Positions 1-8,811 are shown, counted from the first letter of the stretch. The stretch is 60,261 nucleotides of DNA from Salegentibacter maritimus (GCF_016236915.1 NZ_JAEHOK010000019.1:1-60261), one strand, 5' to 3'. A program made the numbers and translations. The notes: a model not told the origin generated them from the letters alone.

Positions 1-58
1 AACGTATAGGTATAAACGCACGTTTTAATTGCGTTTATACGACGTTGTGTGCAGTAAT
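1..58 (+). repeat. attC-like hairpin at the left edge
   Basis: Positions 10-19 and 31-40 form a perfect 10-bp stem around an 11-nt loop, and after a small bulge the pairing continues between 1-5 and 42-46. The stem is followed by GTTGTGTGCAGTAAT (44-58). A near copy in opposite orientation lies at 438-452 (13 of 15 bases). A long imperfect hairpin ending in a GTT core next to a tyrosine recombinase gene resembles an integron-type attC site. The core matches the usual GTTRRRY with one mismatch, and the window edge cuts the left side, so the assignment is inference. Confidence 0.4.
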
Positions 59-479
59 TTAGTATAAATTTATTGATTATAATGAATTTATCTCAATTAC
101 GTAGTCATCACGAATTGGAGATAGAGAATTTTAAAAAGCTTTTTATTTTTTTAGTTATTCATTTTATCATCCGATAAGGTGAGTTGCTAAAAAAAACCGC
201 AGGATTCAACCAACTTTAGATAGCTTGAAAATTAGCAGAAAAACCCCCATAAAAAATGTGGTCTTTTTCTACTAACTTTATTAAACTTTTTAACGTGTCA
301 ACGTTATGATAGTGCCACTATCAACGATGCCAATCGCAAAAGTTTAGAACAGAAATCTTTATTTTCTGTTTGAAACTATCTAAAGTTTCCTTTTTCTTCT
401 CCTGCATAAAAATCTTTTTAATTTCCTGTTATTCGTGATTATTGCATACAACTCGTTATATCCTTCACAATATACTTAT
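59..479. other. hairpin-rich noncoding stretch next to the integrase
   Basis: No convincing gene is visible. The stretch is highly structured. A perfect 12-bp inverted repeat (212-223 with 376-387) encloses three hairpins: 291-306 (6-bp stem, 4-nt loop), 307-323 (8-bp stem around one central base) and 348-370 (8-bp stem, 7-nt loop). The motif at 438-452 is an inverted near copy of 44-58. It may be a gene-less cassette or the recombination region of the adjacent recombinase. A folded noncoding RNA is an alternative. Confidence 0.45.
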
Positions 480-1658
480 TTAATCAGAAATATTTCGGGA
501 TAAACGCAGGTTTTCATCACTTTTATCAGAATTTGATATGGCTTTTAAACTCACATCTAACGGACTCTTAATCTTCATCAGGTCTTTCTGGGTAACATGC
601 GTATAAATCATAGTGGTTTCTGGTTTAGAATGTCCTAGTAAACTCTGTATATGCCGTAAATCTATTCCATTTTCTAACATATGGGTGGCAAACGAATGCC
701 GTAAAGTATGTGGCGTTACCCTTTTCTTAATATGAGCCAATTTGCAAGCATGATGCAAAGCCGCTCTTATACTCGAAGAACTGTAAGGACCGCCTTGCGG
801 ACTCTCTACAAAATAAGTTCGGGGCCGGTAGGTGCCCAGGTAGTTTAAAAGTAGCGGAATAAAACTTTCGGCCATAATTACTACCCGGTCTTTTCGGCCT
901 TTTCCTGAACGTATGGTAATTTGTCTACGGTCTATATCTATATCTTTTTGCTGTAGGTTAATAGATTCCCCAACTCTAAGCCCCGAAGAATATAACAAGG
1001 CAAAAACTGCCCGGTGCTTTAAATTTCTTGTGGCTCTTAAAAGGTCTATCACTTCTTCTTTAGAAAGCACTACCGGTAAATATTTGCTTTTTCTAGGACT
1101 CCAAATTTGCTCAGCTTCTAATTCGGGAAAACGATGTAAGGTGGCAAAATGCTTTAAAGCACTTACACATTGCCGGTGTGTACTAATAGCGTAATTTTTC
1201 CCGGCAATTTCTTTTTCAATAAAAAGCTCAATGCTACGATTGGTAATGGTATCTAAATTGTCTTTTTGAAATTCTAGAAACCGTTGTACAAAGGTGTTGT
1301 AGGTTTTTAAGGTACTTTTGCTTAATCGCTGTCCCAGCAAATAATTCTTAAATTCCTCCAGGATATCCAATTGTTGGGCATTTAAATTTGAACTCTTTTC
1401 CTTAGGAGCTGCTATTGCCGTTACTTTAAGATTTTTTAAGGCCGAATAATCTATAATAGACCCTATTTTTTTTAAATTATAATAAATACGTTTTTTATTG
1501 TTGACCGAATATGGTAAATAAAAGCAAGAATAGGTGCGGGACCAGCGCATGCCTGCCATATTTTTAATGAACTCATTGAGCTCAAAATCAAATTTGTAAG
1601 TGATTCCAATTTGTAGTTCGTCTCGATGGTGAAACGGAAAAAGCCTAATAGTTCTCAT
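480..1658 (-). CDS. tyrosine recombinase, integron-integrase-like
   Basis: A 392-residue site-specific recombinase. Residues 1-80 are an extra N-terminal module with a WSRTYSCFYLPY motif, seen in Bacteroidota integrases. Residues 95-175 look like the SAM-like core-binding domain. The catalytic domain has Arg228 (SGLRVGE), Lys in SGKGRKDR near 253-256, His317 and Arg320 (TPHTLRHSF), His343 (LLGHS) and the nucleophile Tyr352 (TMIYTHV). The C-terminal KSPLD is shared with integron integrases, but the integron-specific insertion before the HxxR patch is absent, so this is a XerC/D-like relative rather than a proven IntI. attC-like motifs lie beyond its 3' end. The catalytic set is complete, so it is probably active. 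Confidence 0.88.
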   Translation of the reverse strand: MRTIRLFPFHHRDELQIGITYKFDFELNEFIKNMAGMRWSRTYSCFYLPYSVNNKKRIYYNLKKIGSIIDYSALKNLKVTAIAAPKEKSSNLNAQQLDILEEFKNYLLGQRLSKSTLKTYNTFVQRFLEFQKDNLDTITNRSIELFIEKEIAGKNYAISTHRQCVSALKHFATLHRFPELEAEQIWSPRKSKYLPVVLSKEEVIDLLRATRNLKHRAVFALLYSSGLRVGESINLQQKDIDIDRRQITIRSGKGRKDRVVIMAESFIPLLLNYLGTYRPRTYFVESPQGGPYSSSSIRAALHHACKLAHIKKRVTPHTLRHSFATHMLENGIDLRHIQSLLGHSKPETTMIYTHVTQKDLMKIKSPLDVSLKAISNSDKSDENLRLSRNISD

Positions 1659-1725
1659 AAGTCTATTTTAAACAAATAAGAAACTAAATTAGTTGGGTGA
1701 AAACCCTGAAAATTACGAAGAAAAC

Positions 1726-2151
1726 TTAGCGAAAAAGGTCTTTATATTCCATAAAAAAGTCCTCCATTTTCTCCATGTTATCATTTAAGAACTTCATGGC
1801 TTCAGGCCATTGATTTCGGTTATGTATGCTAACATTATCTAGTTGCACATATACCCGGGAAATTATTTTTCCTTCAGGAAGTTCATAGGCTTCGTCAAAA
1901 ATTGCTTCAGGTAAATATTCAGAAAGTAGAATGTTTTTTAAGGAGAGCAGCTTTTCGAAATAATAGGCTCTAATTAGCGGGTCTTCATCCAAAACATCTA
2001 TAGAAACCTGGGCAAATTTTCGGTTAAAAGTAAATTTTAGCTGAAGTTCTTTTATGCCGGTATTATAAAGTACCCATTTTCTTCGGAAAACAATACCAAA
2101 ACTGGTCCAGAACTGTTGCCTTAATTTTTTACTTTCAGCTTTGCTAAACAT
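1726..2151 (-). CDS. DUF4268 domain protein
   Basis: A 141-residue protein matching the DUF4268 family by its KxxRQQFWTSFG opening, the central ASIDVLDEDP-like strand (here VSIDVLDEDP) and the closing MEKMEDFF segment. The family is small, soluble and of unknown biochemical role. In larger proteins the domain sits at the C-terminus of restriction-like or nuclease-like proteins. Here it stands alone. It lies 67 bp upstream of the integrase on the same strand and starts at the first ATG. No signal peptide or membrane segment is visible. Function cannot be assigned. Confidence 0.75.
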   Translation of the reverse strand: MFSKAESKKLRQQFWTSFGIVFRRKWVLYNTGIKELQLKFTFNRKFAQVSIDVLDEDPLIRAYYFEKLLSLKNILLSEYLPEAIFDEAYELPEGKIISRVYVQLDNVSIHNRNQWPEAMKFLNDNMEKMEDFFMEYKDLFR

Positions 2152-2273
2152 AGTATACCAATTTAATTTTGTACAGTCGCATAGAAAGCAAAGTTGCTTT
2201 TTTGTTCTATGAGCAAGGAAATAGAGCGTAAAATAAACGACTTTGAATGCGGCATTACATTGTTAATTTGGTA

Positions 2274-2942
2274 TTAGATAAAATAAGCCAGTAAAATACC
2301 ACCAACAATTACCGCAAGTTTAGAAATATTGAATTTATGGTTTTTGGAGGCTTCAAATAGAATGGTGGTAGAAACGTGTAAAAAAATACCAATTACCAGG
2401 GCATTAATGTAAACTGAAAGGTCCTTAAATACACTAAATTCAGATTTAAAAAAGCTTCCTAAAGGTGTCATTAAAGCAAAAATTGCCAGGAATACACCAA
2501 CTTTTATCTTGCTTAAGTTAGAATGAATCAGGAAAACCGAAAGTATTGTGGCCACCGGGATTTTGTGTATTACAACGCCGTGTAGTATATGGTCGCCTTC
2601 ATCCATAGGGAAGCCTTCTAAAAAGGCATGAATGCTTAAACTTATTAAAAGCAGTATTGGGAATTTATTCATAGACTCCTGGTGGTGTAAGTGCCCGTGT
2701 TCTACCCCTTTTGATACAAATTCCAGGATAATTTGTAATAGTAGCCCCAGCATGATAAAGATTCCCACTTCGTTTGTGCCGTTTAAATAAACCTCGGGTA
2801 ACAATTCAAAAACAGTAACGGCCAATAAATAGGCACCACTAAAACTAAGTAGTAATTTAAACCCCGTAGAAGAGGAGGGATTTAAGAAAGTAGCAATAAG
2901 GTATCCGGCAAGAACAGAAACAAGGGGTAAAATATAGATCAT
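2274..2942 (-). CDS. ZIP family metal transporter
   Basis: A 222-residue integral membrane protein with about seven or eight hydrophobic segments. ZIP carriers move zinc or other divalent metals into the cytosol. The metal path is marked by HAFLEGFPMDEG in the fourth segment and HKIPVATILSVFLI in the fifth, matching the family's HxxxEG and HxxP pattern. A histidine-rich cytoplasmic loop (HGHLHHQ) precedes the fourth segment, as usual. It appears to be transcribed alone, divergent from the RNA methyltransferase at 3069. The substrate is not decidable from sequence; zinc is the default. Confidence 0.85.
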   Translation of the reverse strand: MIYILPLVSVLAGYLIATFLNPSSSTGFKLLLSFSGAYLLAVTVFELLPEVYLNGTNEVGIFIMLGLLLQIILEFVSKGVEHGHLHHQESMNKFPILLLISLSIHAFLEGFPMDEGDHILHGVVIHKIPVATILSVFLIHSNLSKIKVGVFLAIFALMTPLGSFFKSEFSVFKDLSVYINALVIGIFLHVSTTILFEASKNHKFNISKLAVIVGGILLAYFI

Positions 2943-3068
2943 TAATTACGTAAAAATATTATTAGAAAACCTAAGTCGTAAAAGCTTTTAGAATATTTCA
3001 GTATCCAAAGCCGGCAATACTATTATTCAGCAAAATTACCCTATTTTTGTGGACTGTAAAAAACCAAT

Positions 3069-4226
3069 ATGGAAAATAATTTTAAAATGATCGCCAAGAC
3101 CATGTATGGTTTTGAGCCGGTTTTGGCTAAAGAACTTCTGGCTCTTGGCGCGATGGATATAAAAGAAGGAACCAGAAATGTAAGTTTTGTGGGAGATATC
3201 GGGTTTATGTATAAAGCCAATCTTTGCCTTCGAACTGCTATAAAAATCCTGAAACCTTACCGGAGTTTTAAAATATATTCTGAAGAAGATCTTTATAAGC
3301 AAATCTATGAGTTGCCCTGGGAGGATTTTATGGACGTAGACGATAGCCTGGCAATAGACGCTACGGTACATTCCGATACGTTTACACATTCTAAATATAT
3401 TTCCCTTAAAACAAAAGATGCTATTGTAGATCGTTTTCGCGATAAGTTTGGCAGGAGACCCAATGTAGACCTGGATTTCCCAACTTTGCGGCTTAATATT
3501 CATATTGAAAAGAATTTTTGTAATGTTTCTTTTGATTCCTCTGGGCAGTCGCTTCATAAACGGGGATATAAATCGGCTACCAATATTGCCCCTATAAACG
3601 AAGTTTTAGCTGCCGGCCTGTTATTGCTTTCCGGTTGGGATGGGCAATCTGATTTTATGGATCCTATGTGCGGTAGTGGTACTATTTTAATTGAAGCCGC
3701 TATGATTGCCTGTAATATTCCTCCTAATTTAAACCGAAAGGAATTTGCGTTTGAACGTTGGAAAGATTGGGATGAAGATTTATTTGAAAAAATAGAAGCT
3801 TCGGTATTAAAAAAGATGCGGGAATTTCATTTTAATATCAAAGGTTACGATACTTCGCCATCGGCAGTACATAAAGCCATAGATAATATTGAAAATGCAA
3901 ATCTATCTGAATTTATAAAAGTAGAAAGACAGGATTTCTTTGCTTCACAAAAGGAAGGTGAGCGGCATTTGCATATGTTGTTTAATCCGCCTTATGGAGA
4001 ACGATTGGAAATAGATATGCCAAAATTTTATAAAGAAATAGGAGATACCTTAAAGCAATCTTACCCGGGGACTGATGCCTGGTTTATAACTTCTAATCTT
4101 GAAGCAATAAAACACGTTGGCCTAAGGCCTTCCCGAAAAATAAAACTTTATAATGGAGCTTTAGAATCGAAATTGGTAAAATATCAGATCTACCAGGGAT
4201 CAAAAAAAGCAAAGTTCCAGGAATAG
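3069..4226 (+). CDS. THUMP-domain 23S rRNA guanine methyltransferase (RlmL-like)
   Basis: A 385-residue class I SAM-dependent RNA methyltransferase. Residues 1-60 are the ferredoxin-like N-terminus, about 60-160 the THUMP RNA-binding domain, and 165-380 the Rossmann methyltransferase. The SAM loop is DPMCGSGT (198-205) and the target-base motif is NPPYGERL (306-313), typical of N2-guanine methylation. Its length fits the short RlmL-type enzyme without the C-terminal RlmK half found in E. coli. A candidate promoter box TAttTTTG sits at 3042-3049, 19 nt before the ATG. The modified nucleotide is inferred from family (likely 23S G2445). Confidence 0.85.
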   Translation: MENNFKMIAKTMYGFEPVLAKELLALGAMDIKEGTRNVSFVGDIGFMYKANLCLRTAIKILKPYRSFKIYSEEDLYKQIYELPWEDFMDVDDSLAIDATVHSDTFTHSKYISLKTKDAIVDRFRDKFGRRPNVDLDFPTLRLNIHIEKNFCNVSFDSSGQSLHKRGYKSATNIAPINEVLAAGLLLLSGWDGQSDFMDPMCGSGTILIEAAMIACNIPPNLNRKEFAFERWKDWDEDLFEKIEASVLKKMREFHFNIKGYDTSPSAVHKAIDNIENANLSEFIKVERQDFFASQKEGERHLHMLFNPPYGERLEIDMPKFYKEIGDTLKQSYPGTDAWFITSNLEAIKHVGLRPSRKIKLYNGALESKLVKYQIYQGSKKAKFQE

Positions 4227-4743
4227 GATTCGGGAATCGGGAGTGGTTGATTCGTTGCTTTGATGGGGAGATTGCTTCGGTTGTACCTCCTTCGCAATGA
4301 CTTTGTTTCAAAAGGAATTGTCATTGCGAGACCCAATACAAAATTTGAAAAACGCTGGTATTGACGTTTCAAAGCAGCGCTTTGGAATCTTTTTCCGCAG
4401 TATAAGTTTTGTTTTGCGTGAAAAAATCTTGAAGCCTTGGAAAGATTTTAGCAAAACAAAACTGGTTTTCAGCTTTGCTGAAAAATACCTTGGAAAAAGC
4501 GCCTTTTCTTTTTTTTCGTTTTCTTTGGGCGAGCAAAGAAAATGAAAGTTAGGATGCTTAAAGTCTTTTGTTAAGTTGCTGTTATTTAGATATTTAGTAA
4601 ATAACGTTAATGATATCGACACCGGAGCCCGGCAATCTCGCCCCGTCTTTGCGAGGAGCGCAGCAACGCGGCAATCTGTCGTTGGTTTTCGATCTGTCGA
4701 TTCAAGTTTAAAACCAGTTAATGCAGTTTAATTTTCAATTCCC
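4227..4743. repeat. intergenic region of REP-like GCAATC repeats
   Basis: Contains fragments of a repeat common between genes in Flavobacteriia: about 4250-4335 (AGATTGCTTCGG, TTCGCAATGAC, GTCATTGCGAGAC) and about 4630-4682 (GGCAATCTCGCC, TTGCGAGGAGCGCAGCAACG). Between them a Lys/Phe-rich stretch is open in several frames on both strands (4297-4622) but has the look of repeat DNA rather than a gene. No convincing gene is present. Confidence 0.6.
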
Positions 4744-5448
4744 CTATTTCTTATAAAAAGGAATTAGATAACTAATAGTGTATCCATAACCAACTCCAAT
4801 ATTACTATCGTCGTAAGTACGGTTAAAACCGGGTATAGCCAGGTTATCAAAATTATTTGGGGCAGACTGAAACAACCTGCGCTTTAATTGAACATTAACC
4901 GAGAGGTATAAATTATTCAATACTTCAACCTTAATCCCTGCAATTAACTCTATCCAGCTAGCGGTTAGACCGGAATATTCAATATTATCGGTTCTAATAT
5001 CAGGTTCAAAAAAAGGATTAGTGGTGTAGATTTGGTATTCTTCAACTTCCTGGGTAAAAGTGGCAAAACCATAGCGCGCACCTACAAAAATAAGATTCTG
5101 CATTCCGGTCCAGTTTTCGTAAGCATTGTAATCGGCTCCCAGTTTTATATAACTTCCTCGGGAAGTTAGTCGAATATTGTCTTCTTCGTAACCTATACTC
5201 TCATTACCCAATTCGGCTGCAGCATAGTAATTTTTATAAACCCTGTAATCTCCAAGAATTTCAAAACCTGAATAATCTTCCTGAAAAGCCGTTCTTGCCA
5301 GTTTACTAAGATCTGTGCCCACGCGTAATCCAAATTTTTCGCGCTTGGCAAGGCTATCCTGTACTGTTGTTTCCTGGCTAAATAGGGGAGAAGCCAAAAA
5401 CAGAAAGGAAAGACTAATAAAATATACTAATATGTGCTTGTGTTTCAT
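4744..5448 (-). CDS. DUF6048 family secreted or outer-membrane protein
   Basis: A 234-residue protein starting at the ATG at 5448, chosen because MKHKHILVYFISLSFLFLA is a clear signal peptide ending at SPLFSQE. A longer in-frame start would place the signal 21 residues inside. The mature part has alternating aromatic strands (YKNYYAAAELG, GSYIKLGADYN, FVGARYGFATF) and ends in hydrophobic YTISYLIPFYKK, which suggests a small outer-membrane beta-barrel. It overlaps the end of the DUF6452 gene by 35 bp, so the two are probably translationally coupled. The order rlmD-DUF6452-DUF6048 is, to my knowledge, conserved in Bacteroidota. Function is unknown. Confidence 0.75.
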   Translation of the reverse strand: MKHKHILVYFISLSFLFLASPLFSQETTVQDSLAKREKFGLRVGTDLSKLARTAFQEDYSGFEILGDYRVYKNYYAAAELGNESIGYEEDNIRLTSRGSYIKLGADYNAYENWTGMQNLIFVGARYGFATFTQEVEEYQIYTTNPFFEPDIRTDNIEYSGLTASWIELIAGIKVEVLNNLYLSVNVQLKRRLFQSAPNNFDNLAIPGFNRTYDDSNIGVGYGYTISYLIPFYKK

Positions 5449-5941
5449 CTTCAATGTTGGGTTCTTCAATAATATAAGAATCAATCCATTGTCCCTCTTC
5501 ACCGCCTTCAATGGTTAGCTTTAAACTATTATAAATTACTTTATAAGCACAGGCGCGGTTTATATATACCTCTTCGGTGCCGTAAGTAAATGTTAAGGTG
5601 TCGGTATTTGGCGTAAATTCATCATCTTCCTCTTCTTCGTTATCCGAATCAAAAATAGTGAAAGAATAGGTAGTGGCGTTTTGGTTTGTCCTTAAAGGAA
5701 TTACAATACTATTCTGATTTATTCGTCTGTACAGGGTCTTAACAGAGTCGTGTACAATAGACCTGATGCTTAAATTGGTGGGCCTGGCAGGTTCATCACG
5801 ATCACTTGCATCATAAAACCGCATGACCATCATTGGGGTGGTTTGCGTTGCTTCAGCGCAAATATCGTCTCTTTGGCAGCTTGAAAAAAGCATTAGCAAT
5901 CCACCGATTAAAAAGAGGTTTTTAAGATATTTTGTATTCAT
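5414..5941 (-). CDS. DUF6452 family lipoprotein
   Basis: A 175-residue predicted lipoprotein. The N-terminus MNTKYLKNLFLIGGLLMLFSSC is a lipoprotein signal with the lipobox Cys at residue 22. The mature part resembles DUF6452: MMVMRFYDASDRDEPARP followed by beta-rich segments, an acidic EEEEDDE loop, and INRACAYKVIYNSLKL near the end. Its ATG directly abuts the rlmD stop and its end overlaps the DUF6048 start, so all three genes form one minus-strand operon. A periplasm-facing partner role with DUF6048 is plausible but unproven. Confidence 0.75.
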   Translation of the reverse strand: MNTKYLKNLFLIGGLLMLFSSCQRDDICAEATQTTPMMVMRFYDASDRDEPARPTNLSIRSIVHDSVKTLYRRINQNSIVIPLRTNQNATTYSFTIFDSDNEEEEDDEFTPNTDTLTFTYGTEEVYINRACAYKVIYNSLKLTIEGGEEGQWIDSYIIEEPNIEDETQAHISIFY

Positions 5942-7351
5942 TTATTTTCTTTCTAAACAAACAACATTTTCTACGTGATGTGTTTGCGGAAACATATCTA
6001 CCGGCTGTACTTTAGTTACTTTGTAATATTCGTCTAGCAAAGAGAGGTCTCGCGCCTGGGTAGCCGAATTACAACTCACATAAACAATACGCTCTGGCAA
6101 TATACCAATTATTTGAGCAACTACATCTTTATGCATGCCGTCCCGGGGAGGGTCGGTAATAATAACATCGGGCTGGCCATGTGTATTGATGAAAGATTCA
6201 GAAAAAACCTTTTTCATATCGCCTACAAAAAACTCGGCGTTGTTAATCTGGTTTCGTTCCGCATTTTCTTTAGCGTCTATAATAGCTTCAGGTACCACTT
6301 CAACACCCACTACCTTCTTTGCCTTTTTCGCCACAAATTGTGCAATGGTTCCTGTTCCGGTATAGAGGTCATAAACAATTTCGTCTCCCTGTAAATTAGC
6401 GAAATCGCGGGTTATTTTATAAAGTTCGTAGGCCTGCGCCGAATTGGTTTGGTAAAAAGACTTGGCGTTTATTTTAAACTGAAGTCCTTCCATTTGCTCA
6501 AAAATATGATCGCGGCCTTTATAGCAAATTACTTCCTGGTCGTAAATAGTATCGTTGCCTTTTTCATTGATCACGTACTGAAGCGATTTGACCTCGGGAA
6601 ACATTTCTGATACCGCCTCTAATAGTAATTCACGCTTTTCCCTGTCTTCATAAAAAAACTGGATTAAAACCATAAGCTCACCGGTAGAGGAGGTCCTAAT
6701 CATTAAAGTTCTTAAGAGGCCTTCCTGTTTACGGGCATTAAAGAAACTAAGCTTATTATCGGTTGCGAATTCTTTTACAAAGTTTCTAACAGCATTACTG
6801 GGATCTTCCTGTAGATGGCATTTTTTGATATCCAGGATTTTATCCCACATTCCTGGAATATGAAATCCCAGGGCATTCTTATTGTCAAAATCCTGTCCGC
6901 TGTTTATCTCCTCGGGGGTTAACCAGCGGCTATCGCTAAAAGAAAACTCCATTTTATTACGGTAGAAATAGATTTCCTTACTTCCTAAAATGGGAGTAAC
7001 TTCAGGTAGGTTAACTTTCCCAACACGAATAAGATTATTTAAAACTTCGTTCTGCTTATATTCCAGTTGATATTTATACTCCATATTTTGCCATTTACAG
7101 CCTCCACAAGTTCCAAAGTGCTGGCAAACAGGTTCTGTACGTTTATCTGAATATTGATGAAAATTTACAGCTGTTCCCTGGTAGTATGATTTTCTTTTTT
7201 TTGTAGTTTTAATATCGGCTATATCGCCGGGTACTACATTATCTATAAAGATTATTCGGCCATCTGGAGAGTTCCCGATTCCTTTTCCTTTTCCACCGGC
7301 ACCGGTAACTTCAACGGCCTCAAATACCTTGTTTTTATTCCTTCTTCCCAT
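5942..7351 (-). CDS. rlmD: 23S rRNA (uracil-C5)-methyltransferase RlmD
   Basis: A 469-residue RumA-family enzyme that methylates C5 of U1939 in 23S rRNA using SAM. The start at 7351 (MGRRNKNKVFE) leads directly into the TRAM domain (1-60); an upstream ATG in the same frame would add 21 poorly fitting residues. The iron-sulfur cysteines are C76, C82 and C85 in CQHFGTCGGCKW, with a fourth in KKCHLQ. The methyltransferase domain has DLYTGTGT (SAM loop), TDPPRDGM and the catalytic Cys in YVSCNSATQARDL. The annotated position in E. coli is known for the family; the substrate base here is inferred. Confidence 0.9.
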   Translation of the reverse strand: MGRRNKNKVFEAVEVTGAGGKGKGIGNSPDGRIIFIDNVVPGDIADIKTTKKRKSYYQGTAVNFHQYSDKRTEPVCQHFGTCGGCKWQNMEYKYQLEYKQNEVLNNLIRVGKVNLPEVTPILGSKEIYFYRNKMEFSFSDSRWLTPEEINSGQDFDNKNALGFHIPGMWDKILDIKKCHLQEDPSNAVRNFVKEFATDNKLSFFNARKQEGLLRTLMIRTSSTGELMVLIQFFYEDREKRELLLEAVSEMFPEVKSLQYVINEKGNDTIYDQEVICYKGRDHIFEQMEGLQFKINAKSFYQTNSAQAYELYKITRDFANLQGDEIVYDLYTGTGTIAQFVAKKAKKVVGVEVVPEAIIDAKENAERNQINNAEFFVGDMKKVFSESFINTHGQPDVIITDPPRDGMHKDVVAQIIGILPERIVYVSCNSATQARDLSLLDEYYKVTKVQPVDMFPQTHHVENVVCLERK

Positions 7352-7530
7352 AGCGCAAAAATAAGATAATTGTAAAGATTTATTCCCTGAGTTGCTTAAA
7401 ATTTCGGCAAACATTTAGTAATTTGCCAAAACTTGAATTTTGGATGATTTCTCTCCCTTGCTGCCTGAGTTTTTAAATAATTGGGAGCAAAAGAAGGAAT
7501 TGTGAAAATTAACAGTTAAAAATTAAATGA

Positions 7531-8811
7531 ATGCCATTAACAGAAATTAAATCCTCAGAAGAAGCTATTAACCTGGAAGATAAACATGGCGCCCATAATT
7601 ACCATCCGCTTCCTGCTGTTTTAAGCAAAGGGGAAGGAGTTCATGTTTGGGACGTAGAAGGAAAAAAATATTACGATTTCCTTTCTGCGTATTCCGCGGT
7701 AAACCAGGGCCATTGTCATCCTAAAATTGTAAATGCTATGTATGAGCAAGCCTCGAAATTAGCACTTACTTCCCGGGCTTTCCATAACGATGTGCTTGGT
7801 GCTTATGAGAAATATGCCACCGATTATTTTAAATTCGATAAACTTTTGCCCATGAATACAGGGGCAGAAGCTGTTGAAACCGCTATAAAAATTGCCAGAA
7901 AATGGGCCTATGAAAAGAAAGGGGTAAAAGAAACAGATGCACAAATTATTGTTTGTGAAAATAATTTCCACGGAAGAACCACCACCATAATTTCTTTTTC
8001 GAACGATGAAGGCGCCCGTAAAAATTTTGGGCCATATACCCCCGGGTTTATTAAAGTAGCTTATGACGATCCTGATGCACTGGAAAGAGCCATCACAGAT
8101 AATGATAATATTGCCGGATTTTTAGTAGAACCCATTCAAGGGGAAGCAGGAGTTTATACCCCGGCAGATGATTATATGAAAAAAGCCAAAGAAATTTGTA
8201 ACAAGCACAATGTCCTTTTTATGGCCGATGAAATCCAAACGGGTATTGCCAGAACAGGTTCTTTACTGGCCGTTTGTGGAAATTGTACCTGCGAAGGCCA
8301 CTGTGAGCGACAGGAAACCTATACAAGACCAGATATTTTGATATTAGGAAAAGCACTTTCCGGAGGTAACTACCCGGTATCTGCAGTACTGGCCGATGAT
8401 GAGGTAATGAATGTAATTCAGCCCGGTCAACACGGCTCTACTTTTGGAGGAAACCCTGTAGCTGCTGCTACAGCCGTTGCCGCTTTAGATGTTGTGCGAG
8501 ATGAAAAACTGGCCCTTAATGCCCGTAAACTTGGAAATCTTTTTAGAAGATTAATGAACGACTATATTAAGGATTCTAATATTGTAGAATTGGTAAGAGG
8601 TCGTGGGCTATTAAATGCCATTGTTATTAATGACTCAGAAGAAAGTTTTACCGCCTGGGATATTTGTATGGCTTTAAAAGAAAACGGACTTTTAGCTAAA
8701 CCAACTCACGGTAATATAATTCGTTTTGCGCCACCACTGGTAATGAACGAAGAACAGCTTAAAGATTGTGTAGATATTATTATTTCTACATTAAAGGAAT
8801 TTGAAAAGTAA
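7531..8811 (+). CDS. rocD: ornithine--oxo-acid transaminase
   Basis: A 426-residue class III PLP aminotransferase converting ornithine plus 2-oxoglutarate to glutamate semialdehyde plus glutamate, linking arginine breakdown to proline. Motifs include MNTGAEAVETAIK (108-120), ADEIQTG (232-238) and the Schiff-base lysine Lys274 in ILGKALSGG. An insertion before the lysine carries four cysteines (C249, C252, C254, C258 in CGNCTCEGHC), which I recall as typical of Bacteroidota RocD and absent from the human and Bacillus enzymes. It appears monocistronic, followed by a hairpin element at 8833-8992. Confidence 0.9.
   Translation: MPLTEIKSSEEAINLEDKHGAHNYHPLPAVLSKGEGVHVWDVEGKKYYDFLSAYSAVNQGHCHPKIVNAMYEQASKLALTSRAFHNDVLGAYEKYATDYFKFDKLLPMNTGAEAVETAIKIARKWAYEKKGVKETDAQIIVCENNFHGRTTTIISFSNDEGARKNFGPYTPGFIKVAYDDPDALERAITDNDNIAGFLVEPIQGEAGVYTPADDYMKKAKEICNKHNVLFMADEIQTGIARTGSLLAVCGNCTCEGHCERQETYTRPDILILGKALSGGNYPVSAVLADDEVMNVIQPGQHGSTFGGNPVAAATAVAALDVVRDEKLALNARKLGNLFRRLMNDYIKDSNIVELVRGRGLLNAIVINDSEESFTAWDICMALKENGLLAKPTHGNIIRFAPPLVMNEEQLKDCVDIIISTLKEFEK

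Noticed and set aside
913-1194. Plus-strand ORF inside the integrase gene
   Set aside because: It is antisense to conserved catalytic-domain codons and shows no domain of its own.
480-1658. Calling the recombinase a true integron integrase (IntI)
   Set aside because: The IntI-specific insertion before the HxxR patch is missing and the attC-like cores only partly match the consensus, so the weaker call is used.
2208-2276. A 22-codon plus-strand ORF (MSKEIERKINDF)
   Set aside because: Single copy, no paralogue, no clear promoter or terminator, and it overlaps the end of the ZIP gene.
4297-4622. ORFs on both strands in the Lys/Phe-rich stretch
   Set aside because: Both strands are open, composition is repeat-like, no domain is visible, and flanking sequence belongs to the GCAATC repeat class.
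5449-5511. Longer N-terminus for the DUF6048 protein
   Set aside because: It would place the signal peptide 21 residues inside the protein and extend the overlap with DUF6452.
7352-7414. Longer N-terminus for RlmD
   Set aside because: The added residues do not resemble the family, and MGRRNKNKVFE leads directly into the TRAM domain.
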